In this document: piece by piece, positions 38,201 to 53,200 of the stretch
How the letters are laid out: each line of letters starts with the position of its first letter
Position numbering within the stretch: position 1 is the stretch's first letter
DNA from: Warburgia ugandensis
Taxonomy: Eukaryota; Streptophyta; Magnoliopsida; Canellales; Canellaceae
DNA: 64,000 bases
NCBI GenBank assembly: GCA_035236585.1
Contig: CP141126.1
Coordinates: 12,785,001-12,849,000, forward strand
Reading direction: 5' to 3'
Notes under the pieces: generated by a model
Told to the model about the DNA's origin: nothing
Database searches by the model: none
What the model saw: only the letters and a program-made list of their open reading frames with translations
Translations under genes and position numbers: made by a program

Positions 38201-41200
38201 CCAACAAGAGCTTGGTCGTGACTTTCAGCATATGCAACACATTTTTCTGCCCACCTTCTGTTTGTAAGTGTGTGGACTATATCACGCATTTTCCATTCCT
38301 CGTCACGTTTCCTGTTCCAAACAAGAAAATCAAAGGCTAAAGCAGAACTAAACTAACGAATGTCAATAAACTAACTGCAAATTTTCCACCTTTGCATGAC
38401 CAACTTTCACAATATCGAATGGACTGGTAATATTTACTCAACATGAGCAAACTATTATGAATAGCTTTCCTTTCGATGTCATTGGTTTAAATTATGCAGT
38501 TCTGATGTTGTTGTGTGTGTGAGTAATGAACTGACCCTCTCAAGACCCAACAGCTTTCATAGAGGACCAAGTATATATCATAAGCATGAAAATATACAAG
38601 CTTTCAAAGATAGATTAGCTGGTGGGGCACTTACTTCAGAAGTTCAATCCATTTATCAGCGACAGCCATATGAAGGCGGTAATCAAATCCTACACCACCA
38701 TCTTGAACAGGTATGCAGAATGTTGGCATTCCACTGACCTATAAATAAAGAATATTTAAGCTAGCTCACTGTCAAGGTTCCCAATAAATCCACCAGAGAC
38801 GTACAACAGAGAAAATAACCTAAACTGTATCAGATATAGTAAGTCATGCAGGTACTTTTGGTACTCATTGTGCAATTCTGTTTGTCACTGGGGGCAAGTA
38901 TAAAGAGGAAATTTACAACAATTGGCCTAATGGATCTTTGGCCAATAGTCTACATAAAAATGATCAGTATGCAACTGCTAGGAGCAAGAATGCATGCTCT
39001 TTGCTCTGGTAAGAATGAAGAAATATAAAACTTTTCTGTAGCGTAAGATTTATACCTTAGTTGCAGGAAATGCCCCCTAGGTGGGAAAACTTTTTTTCTC
39101 AAAACACGATTTGGAAACCGGAAACATTTCATTTCTCCAACAGGTGAAATTTGAGAATCAAGTTTCCCTAGACTGTTAATCGTGTTTCTTAATGTTAGGA
39201 GTAAGAAAATCCACTTGAGGGAGATGAGGTACATCACTACATTTGTTGTTGGATACTTGGAGTATTGGATTTTGATTATGCTTGTTTTGGCTTTCAAAGC
39301 AAACACTTTTCTTACATGTGGGAGAGTTAGAAGCTCAGAATATTGACTTTGGTTGTCAGATACGCGGATTATACCTTTCATATGAATTTTAGTCTTAATC
39401 TGGACACTGTAAGTTACATGTGATTGTTGGTTCTCTTATTCTTATATGAGTCATACTTTTGGTTTTGAATTGTATTTGTGACTTATACCCATTTTATGCT
39501 TCTATATTCAAATATATTGTGTATCTAATTAATCTATGAAAACATGTATTTTTTAATTTCACATATTTGGGCAATTTGTTTCATATTTTTTATAAAAAAA
39601 AGTCTGTAATCGTTAATATTATACACACACACACACACACACCAACAACTTAGACTTATGCTCAAGTTTGTAAACAGTTAAATAGAAAAGGATCAGGAAC
39701 TGAATATGATAGTAAAGATGATGCTCAACGGGCCCCTGATCCCCAGATATCTATTGCTATTCAGTAAAGTTGTTTCATGAACTCTGATTCTTGGCACAAG
39801 TGGTTTTATCCAATTCTAAAGTAGTCTTTGATAAATCATATATGGAAGTTTGAGCTTCTCAGGGAAAATGATGGGAGACATGTCATATGGTTTGGGACAA
39901 TTGAATAAGAGTATCGAAATTAGTACTGTGTAGCAGAGTAAAGCTTTAATGAAAATCCAAGTTGAGTATGAAGTCACTCAATTGGATATGCAATAAAGTG
40001 CAACATGATGAAATATGTAGGACGTATAAATTTTAGGCCTTGGACAATCCAAGGGAGTAGTGAGGTGACTCAGGATAGGAAAATAGATTATTCACTTACA
40101 TCTTCACCAACTGCAATAGCTTCGGGGAAGAGCCCATGAATGAGATCATTTACCAGCATTAGGTAAACCATCGCATCCACATCAGTTGCAAACCCAAAAT
40201 ACTCATTATAGTTTCCAGTGAATGCTACCTGAGAGAAGGAAAAGGTAATCGTGAGGAATAAAGAATTATAAAAAGAAATAACACATAGCAACTAACTCAC
40301 AAATGAATAACAACCCAAAGATGACAAAAAAGAAAAACAGGGCCAACAATGTCCATGAGTATCTCAGCTGGCATATCATGATAAACAGTGTAGGTTAGCT
40401 AAATGTGACACATAAGTTCATTCAAGTCCAATATTTGTCATTTTGGTACAAGTAACAACTAGAAAAAGGTCCTAGATGGTCTAAAATCGAAAGAGTAATT
40501 CCTTCAATCTTAGGTGCAGGAAATGCTTACATAGGTGGGGAATACGTTTCGGAAAATAAAAAACGATTCGTTTCCCTGGGCTAGTTGTATACACGTTTCC
40601 ATTTGGTGAAACTTTTTTCCTCATTTGGGGAAACGTATTTCCCAAAATGCTGGAAACAGGTTTTAATTTTTAAGAAAACCAGATTTTTAATCAAGGAAAC
40701 TAGTTTCCTAAGAATTTCAAAACAGTTTTCTGGTATGAAGAAACTCATTTCTTCTGTCATGGAAGAGACATAACCATAATGGATTTCTCGTAAGTATTGG
40801 TTGTTTGAGGTGTCTTTAGTTTTTGGAATAATTTGGGGGGAAAATCAGTCCCCTAAACCTAGTTATGTATTCCTAAGACCTGCATAAAGTTCCTAAGATG
40901 AAGAAGAAGAAGATGATGATGATGATGATTCCTGCAGTGACTGCTAGTGAATGCAAGCAGTTTCTGGCGACTGCAAGTTCCAGCAGTGATTTCGGAGAAG
41001 AAGAAGAAGATTCCAGCAGCCAATTGCTGGTGAATGTAAGTGGTTTCTGGCAACTGCAAGTTCCATCAGTGATTTCCAGCCAGTTTTCAGAGTTTTCTGG
41101 CCGTGATTTCCTTAGAAGGCAAGTGATTTCCAGCAACTGCCAGTTCCAACCAGATTGAAGAAGAAAAAGGGTGGGTCTTTCTGGCCATATTTTAAGGGTT

Positions 41201-44200
41201 CTGCCGGGCTACATTTAAGGGTCTGTCCAGTTACTTCAGCTGGCAAAGAAGAAGAGAACTGTATGAGAATTTTCTTCTGGCAAGGAGGAGAACTGCCCTG
41301 CCTGTTCCCTTTTCTCAGCAAGCAACCATTGTTTGGACTCTGGATTAGATTTCTTTTCCATTTTTCTTCATTATTGCAATGCTTCATTTTCTGATAATGG
41401 TACTGAGATTGAATCTACTAATCTTGGTGTTCTCATCTACTGAAATTCTAAGAATTTGATTACTTTTATGGGTTGTCTAACTTGTCTTTACCGTTCGAGT
41501 TTTCCTAATTGATGATGTCTAGATTTTCTAACCTTTTTAGCTTTGAATGGCTCTCCTTTCTGAGTTTAGTTTATATATTGTGGTGGTTTCAACAGTCTAA
41601 GGTTTCCTTAAGTTTATTAGATCACTTGATTTTTGGGGCTGCTATTAAGTATTAGCAGTTTGGTGGTATTAACTGAAAAATTCTATAAGTATTAAGTAGT
41701 AACAGTCTTTTGGTAATTTCTAATTTGTATTGTAATATTCTTTCTATTTTAGGTGAATCATGTCCTCCATCAATGATATAATAGATGATGAAGATTTGAG
41801 AATTATATGCTTGATTTCAATGATGAAGTAGGAAAAGAACCGTCTGTTAGTAGTACAAGGGTAATGGTGAATCTAGAGACACCCTTGTAGCACTTTGTTA
41901 AGGTAGAGAAGAGAGTTGGAGAAAAACAAGGGGTTCAAAGAGGTTCAAATGTTGGCATTGTGGAAAAAAAATATATTCTGGAACATATTACAGGGTTAGC
42001 AGACACTTCATGGGACATGAGAAGGGGTAAAGTAGAGGCATAAAATATTATGATAAAGTGAAAGGAGATCCAAGATTGAGAAGAAGATTGAAGAGAGTTG
42101 TAGAAAGGGCCAGCTACAACCATGTTTAAGGCCTTGTAAAAAAGTTAAGGCTTGATTTGGAGAGTAAATATTCAAATGGTAGTGGTTCGGACTCTTTGGA
42201 GAACAACTTAACTCTATTGCAAAGGCTTTCAAGACTCAAGAAAGAGAGGATGTGGACTACGAAGTCCTGAGATGTTTGGCTGCCAATGGAATTTCATTTA
42301 AAGTATCATGGTCTCCATATTGGCAAGAGATGATCGAAGCAGTTGGAAGGATGCCAAATTACAAGAGTCCAAGGTACAAGAAGCCGAGAACTACCTTGCT
42401 TGATAATGAGAAAGAGTGAATAGGGAGTTGCAACCGATCAAATATTTTTGGCCAAGGTTTGGCCTATCAATTGTGCCAGATGGTTGGACAAATTTGAGGA
42501 ATTAGGCACTGATTAATATATTGACATCAAATGTAGATGGGAATGACTTCCTTTACGTCAACGACTTCTCTGGAGTAGACAAGTCGGGTGTAAATATTGA
42601 AGAATTCTTAATCAAGGCCGTAAGGGAAGTAGGGACTTCAAATGTGGTTTGAATTCTTATAGATAATGATTGTAATTGTCAGAATGCTGGTGAGGGGGAT
42701 ACTGTAGCCTTTTCGCACATATTTTGGAACCTTTGAACTTTATTTTGAAAGACTTGGATCAAGAGTTTCCATGGTTGCAAGGGTTGTCTCTCACATGCAA
42801 GAAAGTAGTTAAGTTCATCAACAACCACTCTCACGCATTGCTATCTTCAAGAGGGTTTCACATCTTGAACTTATAAAGGTGAAGAAGACTAGGTTTGGTT
42901 CCATTAATGTCACCATGAATAGGATATATAAGGTAAAGCAACGATTAAAATTTTGTGAGAATACAAACTCATGGAGCAAGTGGCTGAGAGGTATCAAAGA
43001 TCATCATACTAAAGATGCAGCACTTGAAGTTGAAGGAATCAAGGCCAATGAAGAAGAGTTTTGGAGAAGGTGCAGTTGGCTTTGGACATTACCAAGCCAA
43101 TCTATATGATGATTAGATACTCTGATAAAGAGGGTTCTATGACCTGAGAAATGTACAAGGGTATGGACAATTTTTTGGGCAAAATTCAAGATGTTTCAGT
43201 GGAAAATAATGAATTTGAAATGAAAAGGGAGACTAAGCAATTGTGAACATAAGGTGGTCAAAAATGAATGTGCCTCTTCATTACCTGGCTCATGCATTGA
43301 CCCAAAATATTATGAGCCCACATATTTATGACTTTCGGCAAAATGAGGGAAGCCAAGGTAGCACCCAGGCTAGAAGTATTGTCTTTCACATATTTTTATA
43401 ATATATTTCTTTTTATAAGTTTATAAATAGCTAATACTTACAATTTTGTTGCACAAATGGCTTTTGGTAGATCCAGATATGAAGTTATGGAATGGAGCTA
43501 CCCATGCAATTGAAAAAAATGGCTCATGATAATCCAAACCTAGCTAAAACATTGACATCTCAACTTGTCGAGTTTGCCTAGTGTAGGGGAAAGATGTGGA
43601 CTTTTCTTGGAGCTTGAGAATATGCCTAACGAACGTTGTCAGCCCTCTATTGGTGAAGCATGCACGGTTTAGCAACAACTGAGTTGCAAACAATAGCATT
43701 GAAAGCTCTTGCTCAGCCTGTTAGTACCTCTTCAGCTGACAGAGTATGGAGCACTACAACAACATCCGTGACATGAATCATACAAATTAAGCACCTGCTA
43801 TGCCAATACCTTGGTCTTTATCCATTCAAACTTGAGGCTAGGCATCCAATGATTCCAATCATTAGCATTACTTTGACCTTTTAACTTTCTCATATCTTGG
43901 TCTTTATGAATTTTCTGAATGTTCAAGGTTTAACAAGATGCAATATGAATATGATGAACATAAACATTGGGATATTAATCCTGTTCCCATCAGTCAACGT
44001 ATCAGCCATAGAAGCAGAAGAAAAGAAATGGCGGGGACGAGATGATATTTCAAGTGATGAGGATAATAATGACTTTGATAATGTTGAGTGTGTTCCTTCC
44101 ACTTTTAACGAAGTAGAAAAAATGGAAGAGGAAGATAATGTTGCTATTGTTCCAATTGAGGATCTAGTTAGTAGAGATAGAGATGCTACAGATGTTTGGG

Positions 44201-47200
44201 CCAGCACCCAATCTCGTACTACTACCTATACTTGTCAAGTGAGGATAGATGAAGGTATACTATTTCTACGATTTAAGTGAAACTACTTTATTCTTGGATT
44301 TCTTTTCAATACTTCAAATTATTTTCATTACAAGACTAAATAATTAATATTACAGATAACTACATAAGAGGTGCTAGTTCTTCCAATCCAAAGGGCAAGA
44401 GAAAGAGCATGCCACTTAAAAACTCTACTTAGGAGGAGAAGTGCTTCGTCCCTACATGTGTTTGCTAAATACTAAAGAGCATTGGGATGTAATTGAGATC
44501 GTTTTGGCTTATAATGGCAAACACTTTCTTATGTTTGGGAAATCCAGAAGCTTAGAATCCAAATTCTCGACATTTGGTTGTTAGACACATGGATTGATCT
44601 TTTAAATTCAATACAGAACTCTTGATCTAGGTTATAAAAGTTACATATGGTTGTTGGATGGCATCTCTTCCAATGTTATATGAATCTTACTTTTGGTTTG
44701 GAATTGTGTTGATGGCTTATAGTCATATATTCATTTTACGCTTCTACATTCAGGTATATTGTGTATCTAAATGATCTATAAAATTCCGTATTTTTTTATA
44801 ATTTTTTCTTTTTTGCAATTTATTTCACATTTTTTTGTATTGTAAAATAAATTTATGTAATTTTTTTATTAATTTTGGGGGAAACTTGTTTCCCCCATTC
44901 AACTTACCTTGTTTCCTGTTTCTGTTTCCCACACAGCAACTTAGCTTCCAATACATGTTCATGGATGGTAAAAATTTAAGCAATTTGAGCCTGCTGGTTG
45001 ATGAGTGGCATTCTTACCTAATCAGAAGAATAAAATAAAAAGACTAGGATAAAGCATAACATGAAGCACCATCTAGTTTAAGCCTACGTAGGTGCACCTT
45101 CTCCATTACTAAACCCATCAAAAATTACAAATGAAAGAACAAGAAACTAAGAGGAAGAATAATTTTCTCTGAATATAAAGTCTTCATATGTTGTTTGAGT
45201 TAGATTTTAATCCAAGAATTTTTATTTTTATTTTTTTGGTTTGAATGCCTGTGATCATATAACCCAAACAATGTATATTATGACAATGAAACTTCAAGTG
45301 TAGGGGCTTGACCCACTTGACCGCCACTACATAATGACAATGTAAAACAACTTGAACATGAGAAACTTACACAATGACATTGTAACTTCATTGACTGCTT
45401 ACAACTACGTAACTTAAACAAAGATCATACATTATGTTGACAGTGACACTATGGTTTCTCAACCTTCCTAACTACTAAGCAGCAGTATACCAATAAAAGC
45501 AAAAAAAAATTCAGCCAACAAAAATTTGCACATGATGAATCTAATACAGTTGGGGAACATTTAGATGACGACCATTTTAATTAAGGTTGATCCTATATCC
45601 TATGCTTCGATTGATTACGATAAGTTAATAAGGAAAACTGAAACCTCTTCAGGCTCTCGCATGTATCCAGAAATGCACATTTACACCATAAGAAACAGGT
45701 TAGTGGTTATCCTCCATGATACCTGCAACCCATGGTGTGTATACATCATTGAAGTAACACCATCAAATCGGAACCCATCAAACTTGAATTCATCCAGCCA
45801 CCATCTTGCATTTGAAAGAAGAAATCTTAGTACCTAGAAGATGAAAAAATAAACATCAATCAACAAGCAGGAAAAAGATAAAACAGAGCTGAAAGTTGAG
45901 AAGTGAAACAGTCAAAGACAACAAGAAAATACACTGGTTTTACAGATTCTAAGATGGTTCACACCTCCCAGTTCCCGTAGTTAAAGAGGCGAGAGTCCCA
46001 CATCCAATGATAACCCCTTGAACCAGAGTGGAAGTAGTGACTGTCTGTTCCATCAAACATATTCAATCCATCCAAAACATTGTTTGATACATGGCTGCAT
46101 ACAATGACATTTTCAAATCACAAGTGAAGAGAATGAGAAAGAAGCATGCAGTGCAATGACCTAGATTTATAAAATAAAATGCTCCTGCAATAAGACACAT
46201 TCTTAAACAGTTGAATTGGCACTATTAGATTCTGCTGCATTTCAAAATCTCCAAGAACTTTCCATCAATTGATTCAAGTAAACCCTGACACTCAACTCGA
46301 TAATTATTCAACAAAGCCGGTATTTCTGACGCCTCTAACATCAAAAGAGTTCTGGTCAAATGGAAGAGAAAGGAGCATTTGAAAAGCTAATACTCATAAT
46401 AAAGGATTATAATATATTATCCATCATCAAAACTATGGGGCCTCTACATATCGCGTAAGTAGCCCACAAACGCATTAGGAAGCCAAATACTGAAAATGCC
46501 AGCCACATTTAAGATAAACCATGTCTCATATCTTACTTAGTTGGATAAAGGATGCACAAACAGTTAAGCAAAGTGGATACAAGTATGAGAATGGAGCCGT
46601 GGAGCCACAAAATGTTAAGACTAATAATAAAGGATTAAAATATATCATCCATCATCAGAACTGTGGTGATCCCTATGTATCAGGCAAGTCACCCACAAAA
46701 GCACTAGATAGCTAGATGCAGAACTTGCAGCCACATTTAGGATGAACCATGTCTCAAATCGTACTTAACTGGGTAAAGGATGTGTTCACAATTAGGCAAA
46801 GTGGATACAAGTATGAGCATGGAGCCGTATAAAGGGTACCTACAACTTTATCCTGTGAAGTCATGCATAGAGAAAAGATAGTTACATGCATTGTACACAA
46901 TCATAGAAAAATCAACATGGAATCACATTTTTTTGGGCTCATTTCCTAATGACTAGAACCAAAATTACAAATCCCAAACCCTTCAATCATCAGTTTGAAG
47001 GAAACTATCAAGTTTCAGCAAAGAAAAATACAATAACTCATGTACATATTTTTGTGAAAGATGTAAGTGATATTTGATAAAAGGATAATTCCTACCTTTC
47101 ATAAAATAAATAAAAGGATCATTAGAACTTAAAGTATGGACAGATGTCTCTCCTCTACATTCTGGTAATTCTATCATTTCTGCATGCTTAATGTGTAAAC

Positions 47201-50200
47201 AGCACAATGTTTATAAGATCATGGAGGAGTGGATCAAAATACATCACGTGGCTATTCAAAATAAGAAATTGTTTTCTTGCATAAGAAGTACAATCTGATA
47301 AGTCAAAAATCTGCAAGTTAATATGCAGCAATCAAGAAACTCGTCTCTGACATGAGAAATGATCAAGTGGCCCTTCTATTGTATCAACCGTGTCAGCAGC
47401 AAATGTTAAATAAATGTGGTCAGCAGGTCAGGAGAGGTCAAGATAGCTTCCTCTCTTCAAAGTTTCTACAAGAATACTTCAGAGGTGGATGGGTTCATAA
47501 CAACTTCACAGAACACAAGAATTGATGATCCAGAATAAGTGGTCCAATGACTACAGTCATGCCATTACCACCATCTATTCTTGAAATGACAGGAGTCTGA
47601 TATAGCTACAACGATAGTGTTCATCACAGACTAAGAATATACTATTGTAAATATCTAAGTAAAACTGAAGCTACATGTTCATTCCACTATGTCTGAGTAT
47701 TTAGCCCAACATCTTTGCAGTCTCTACTGCTACAGACACCATACAGAATAATCAAGTGCAAGCTCTCAACATTATGTTACAACAGTTGGATAATGAGGCT
47801 GTTCATGGGTCTGTTTCCTCTCTTCTGACTGTCTTCCACAGGTCCTTTCTTTGTGGTTAGGCATCTTTCATTGCCCTTGTTTTTCCCTTGGTTGGGCTGT
47901 AATCAGCTAGACTAGACTCACGTTTGATCAGTTCTTTTGGTTGGGCACTATTTCACTAGTGGTGAAGTGGTTTGTCCTACCATTCTAGATTGCATTTCCC
48001 CACTGGGCCCTCTTGAAAGGTGGGATCTTCTCTTTTCTGTAGCTGAGCAGGTCTTTCAGCAACCATTGCAAGTCTTTCTCCTTTCCCAACAATCTCAACC
48101 TTTCAAAAAAATTATCTAGGTCATACTACTACAAAAGGTTCCTCCATGAACTCGTCTCTGACTTGACTAAACTAAAACTAAGGTCTTTCATTGTAAGTAC
48201 ACCTATCCAATTCAGCAGTTCCATAGTTGGGACCGAACATAGTTGAATTTTGAAAGTTTAACCTAGGGCATCAAAGATCAATGTTCTGACCACTAAGTTG
48301 TATTCTGGCTTACCAACAATATCTATAAATGCCAATTTCTTTGTAAATACAATTTATTCTTTCAGTCCTCTCAAGTTACTAAAAGATGGTTTAATATTTT
48401 AGGAAACTCAAGGATCTCCATATCACTCTTAAGATATCAAAAAATGATACAAACCAATTAAATTGTTTACAGAAACATTAGAGCACCCTGAGCTCTGGTG
48501 ATTATTTGGACCAAGATAGAGTGACATACAACAATCAAAGAAAAGTACATATAAAAATATGAAATAAGATGCTTGCATCCATAACCTGAATTACTATCAA
48601 GCTCAACTATGGTTGCTTGAATCATCCCACTCGCATCCATTGAAATGCAATTGCATTCTCACAGGTCATTTTCAGATAGCCAACAGAATATTGAGGATAC
48701 TCTAGTCAAGCTTCCAAAGATGAAGTACACAAAAGGGGCATATTCTTTCCTTATGATTTTACACTTCCTGATGTAAAATAGAACACTCTCCTTTCAATTA
48801 ACAAATGATATTAGTGCCTTTTGGGGCTCTAACATGCAAAAGAACTGGAAAGATCATAGAAGTTCACCTATAAGTTGAGAGAGACCTAGATGAACATGAG
48901 TATTTTTATTATATGAAAATCAAAATATGAGTTTATCATCCCTGTCATCTCATCAACTACAAGTACCATAACTATAGGATGGATGACCTAAAACTTTTCA
49001 CAATAAATTGAGACTTCCTAATCTGCAGTTACTCTAGCAGCTAAGGTTTATGGGACCTACTGACAGTATAAAAGTGCTGACACCATAAGTCCTAAAAACA
49101 AACAATAGACATCATTTAAACTGGCCAAGCTGCCTGAAGCCTCCGCTTCCTCTCCTTGCTTAGCTATTCATACTATGGGACAACTATGTTAGAAGTATAG
49201 AACTAATAATTGTTCCACCAAAAATAATACTCAAACCTCCCTGTGTAACATTATCAGACCATGCATAAAAAGGGCAGCCTGGTGCATGAAGCTCCAATAT
49301 ATGCGGGGTCCGGAGAAGAGCATACCACAAAGGGTCTAGAGTACACAGCCTTACCTTGCATTTTTGCAAGAGGCTGTTTCCACGCCTCAAACCCACGACC
49401 TCCAGGTCACATGGCAACAACTCAACCATTGCGCCAAGGCTCCCCTTCTATCAGACCATGCATAACCACGAAATAAATAGTTGAATAGTAACCATCATTT
49501 ACAAATTATTAATATGCCTCTTAGAGTATAGCATGTAGGGAAATCCAACTGTCACCTGTGCACTATATCCATGAGAACAAGCAGACCCAGCTCATGAGCC
49601 CTATCAATCAAAGACTTGAGATCATCCGGTGTTCCAAAGCGGCTACTGGGTGCAAAAAAGTTTGTTACATGATACCTGGCCAAAAAAAAAAGAGAGATAA
49701 GCAATGATGATCTAGAAAAACAGAGTACCCAATGCAGAAAAGTACACTGGGGGGATGACCTCATGTTCTCCCCAGCTCTGCAACTCAAGTAGGCAGCAAA
49801 AACTAGAGACAAAGTTCTCAGTGACTATTTTATCATACCACTTCGGCAAACTAAATCAACAGCAAATTACTCATGCCGGTACACAAAAACATTAAAAAAC
49901 CTACAACTTATGTGCTGAACAAATAAATATAGAGGTCAAAGTGTGACAAAAATTTCAAGGCCTAGTGCATTGACACAACATGGTTACACAATCTGCAAAT
50001 TTGTAACAAATAGCACTGGACAAGCTACAGTAAAAACACCAGAACTGGAATGATAGCATATCAGAATGACAACATCTTTCCAAGAAGAGCATATCACAAG
50101 GGATTAGTCTGAAGACTCAATATAAGTGGTTAAAAGAAATTGAATAGCTCTGAATTAGCAAAAGATACTCACAGAGTAGATCAGGGTGAAAAGGAAGTAG

Positions 50201-53200
50201 CAAATTGAAATTTAATTAAGCTAGACTCTTACCATTTTCTACTTCTATCAGAACTAAAAGAAATTTAGTGACAATTCTTTTCTCTCCATCTGCATCTGAG
50301 CAGGCCGAGTCATGTTTCTCATCAATGCGATGATCTCAATTGCATACATGTAGAGTGACAGATTGGACATCTGAAAAGTCTAAATCTGATTGTATTTGAT
50401 GTATGCATGTATATTACATAGACACGTAAAACCATACACTATAGTCGGGGAGCATTTCTTCCAATTTAGCTAGGTTATAATGTATGTGTCAGAATATATA
50501 GAAGTGCTCTTCTTAAGAATCTAAATCACAACTTCTACAGATAAAATTGAGTTATCTCTGGCATTAGTTAACTTATTCATTACTTCTTGATAATTTCCTG
50601 AAATCCAATGCCTTGTCAGTAGGAAGAGTACTGTTTGCCATGTTCGTCATTCAAATACTTCATCAGTGCACTCAGAATTCAGAACCTCTTCAGTCTGCAC
50701 CCACTAAAGGTAATAAACCCTCAAGCAAGCAAATTATTTGTTTCAATAGTTACATGGAGTTCCGATGGGACATGATATTCCCAAGTGTCTAAAGATAATC
50801 TCTAATTTTCTGAATAATATCAGCTGAAACCAGTTTCAGTCTAATCATCATCATCATCATCAAGACCTTATCCCAATTAGGGGTCGGCCACATGAATGTT
50901 ATTCCTCCATTCCACTCTATTAAATACCATGGTTTCATTTAGTCCCAAAGTTTTTAAATCTTTCCTCACCACTTCTATCCATGTTCTTTTGGGCCTTCCC
51001 CTTGCCCTTTTAGAACCTTCTACTTGTATTGCCTCACTCCTTCTAACTAGTGCCGTTGTTGATCTCCTTTGGACATGTCCAAACCATCTAAGTCTAATCT
51101 CCCTCATCTTATTACCTATTGGTGCTACCCCTAAATTTCATCTAATATTTTCATTTCTAATTCTGTCCTCTCTTGTCTTACCACTCATCCATCTCAACAT
51201 CCTCATTTCTGCGACGCTCATCCTATGAGTATCATGTTCCTTAACTGGCCAACACTCTGATCCATAGAGTATAGCCGGCCTTATAGCCATCCTATAGAAT
51301 TTTCCTTTTAGTTTGAGTGGCACCCACCGATCACATAAAACTTCAGATGCACATCTCTATTTGTTCCAACGTACTTCGATTCTCTGGGTAACCTCCCTCT
51401 CAATCTCTCCACTCTCATGGATCAATGATCCTAAGTACCGAAAGGGGTCTTCCACAGGGACTTCTTGGTTATCAATCTTGACTGGTGTTCGACTCCTACT
51501 CTCCTTGCTAAAATTACATTCCATATATTCTGTCTTAGTTTGGAAAATTTTAAATCCTTCAAATTCTAATGCTTCTCTCCATAACTCTAGCTTTATGTTT
51601 ACACCCTCCCTTGTCTCATCAACTTAGACTATATCATCTGCAAATAACATGCACCAAGGAATCTCCTCGTGCAAATGTTTTGTTAACTCATCCATAACTA
51701 ATGTAAAGAGGTATGAACTCAATACCGATCCTTGGTGCAATCCTACAGTGACAAGAAAATCACTAGTCACGCCACTAGAGGTCTTAACATTTGTTACCGC
51801 TCCCTCACACATATCTTTAATTATGTCTATATACCCCTAAGAAACCCCCTTACCACCCAACACCCTCCATATTAACTCGCTAGGAACTCTATCATAAGCT
51901 TTCTCTAAGTCGATAAAGACCATATGTAGATCTTTCCTCCTCTCCCTATATTTCTCTACTAATTGTCTTAATAAGAAAATAGCTTCCATGATAGACCTCC
52001 CAGGTATGAAACCAAACTGATTCTCCGATACACTTGTTTCATGTCGTAGCCTCTTCTCAATCACTCTTTCAAAAAGTTTAATGGTGTGGCTCATATGTTT
52101 GATCCCTCGATAATTAGTGCAGCTCTAAATGTCTCTTTTATTCTTATAGATTGGTAGAATAGAGCTTTTCTTCCACTCATCAGGCATTTTCTTTGATTTT
52201 ATAATCTTGTTAAACAACTTGGTCGACCAAACTACCCTAATATCTCCCATATGCTTCCAAACCTCTATTGGTACACCATCAGGCCCCATGGCCTTTCTTG
52301 ATTTCATCTTTTTCAAGGCCTCTTTTACTTCAAGTATTCTAATCCTACGTTCATATCTATAATATCCAATGTTATTTAGATTTATAGTATTTTCAATCCC
52401 ATTAGTTTCTTAGAACTCAACCCTGTACACATCCCAACAATCAAAAATAATTTGTCACTGCCCAAGCAGCAAACTGGAAACATTTATTTCCATGGGATAA
52501 CCTACCCGAAAGGGCAGCCCCTGTGAATAAAGCACCAGCATATGCAAGGTCCAGGGAAGGGGCGGACCACAAGGGTCAATATTACGCAGGCCTTACCTTG
52601 CATTTTGCAAGAGGCTGTATCCACGCCTTGAACCCGTGACCTCAAGATCACACGACAACAACTCTACTGTTGCACGAAGGCTCCCCTTCATGGGATAACC
52701 TACGCACTTGTTGATAAATCTTTTGCTTAGCAGTATAACTGGAATCATGTCAGGCAATTTCAAAATACTATTGCTTTTATTTTCAATGAAACAAAACATG
52801 GCTTATAAAAAGAACTACTGCAGGAAGTACCTCGTAACAAAAGATGTTCAGTTCAGTTGTACATAAGAATAAATGAGACGGCCACTTGAACACTTCCTAG
52901 ACCTTAATCTGAAGCCTAACATTTAAATGTGCATCAGGATGAAAGAATACCCAAAGCTTGCATAGTATGAGTGCTCTTGAATGGCCATTATCTGAACAGC
53001 ATTGTAGCCAAGCCTTTTAATGCGAGGGAGCACATCATCTCTAAAGTTGGCATATGTGTTGATCTTTGGTTCCTGGAGTTCAAAAGCAAATCTTCAATGA
53101 TAACACAAAGATACCTAAACCCAAACAAGATGAAACAAAAGAACAAGTAAAGAATAAGTTTCCATTAATTAAATGGGTAGAATTTATGTCCGCAAGGCAT

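Noticed and set aside
40898-41394. Short frames in the GAA/GAT-rich 5' part of the hAT element
   Set aside because: They arise from trinucleotide and 88-base repeats inside the transposon, not from a gene.
45565-45837. 90-codon plus-strand frame
   Set aside because: Overlaps the SBEII nucleophile exon on the opposite strand; all family similarity is on the minus strand.
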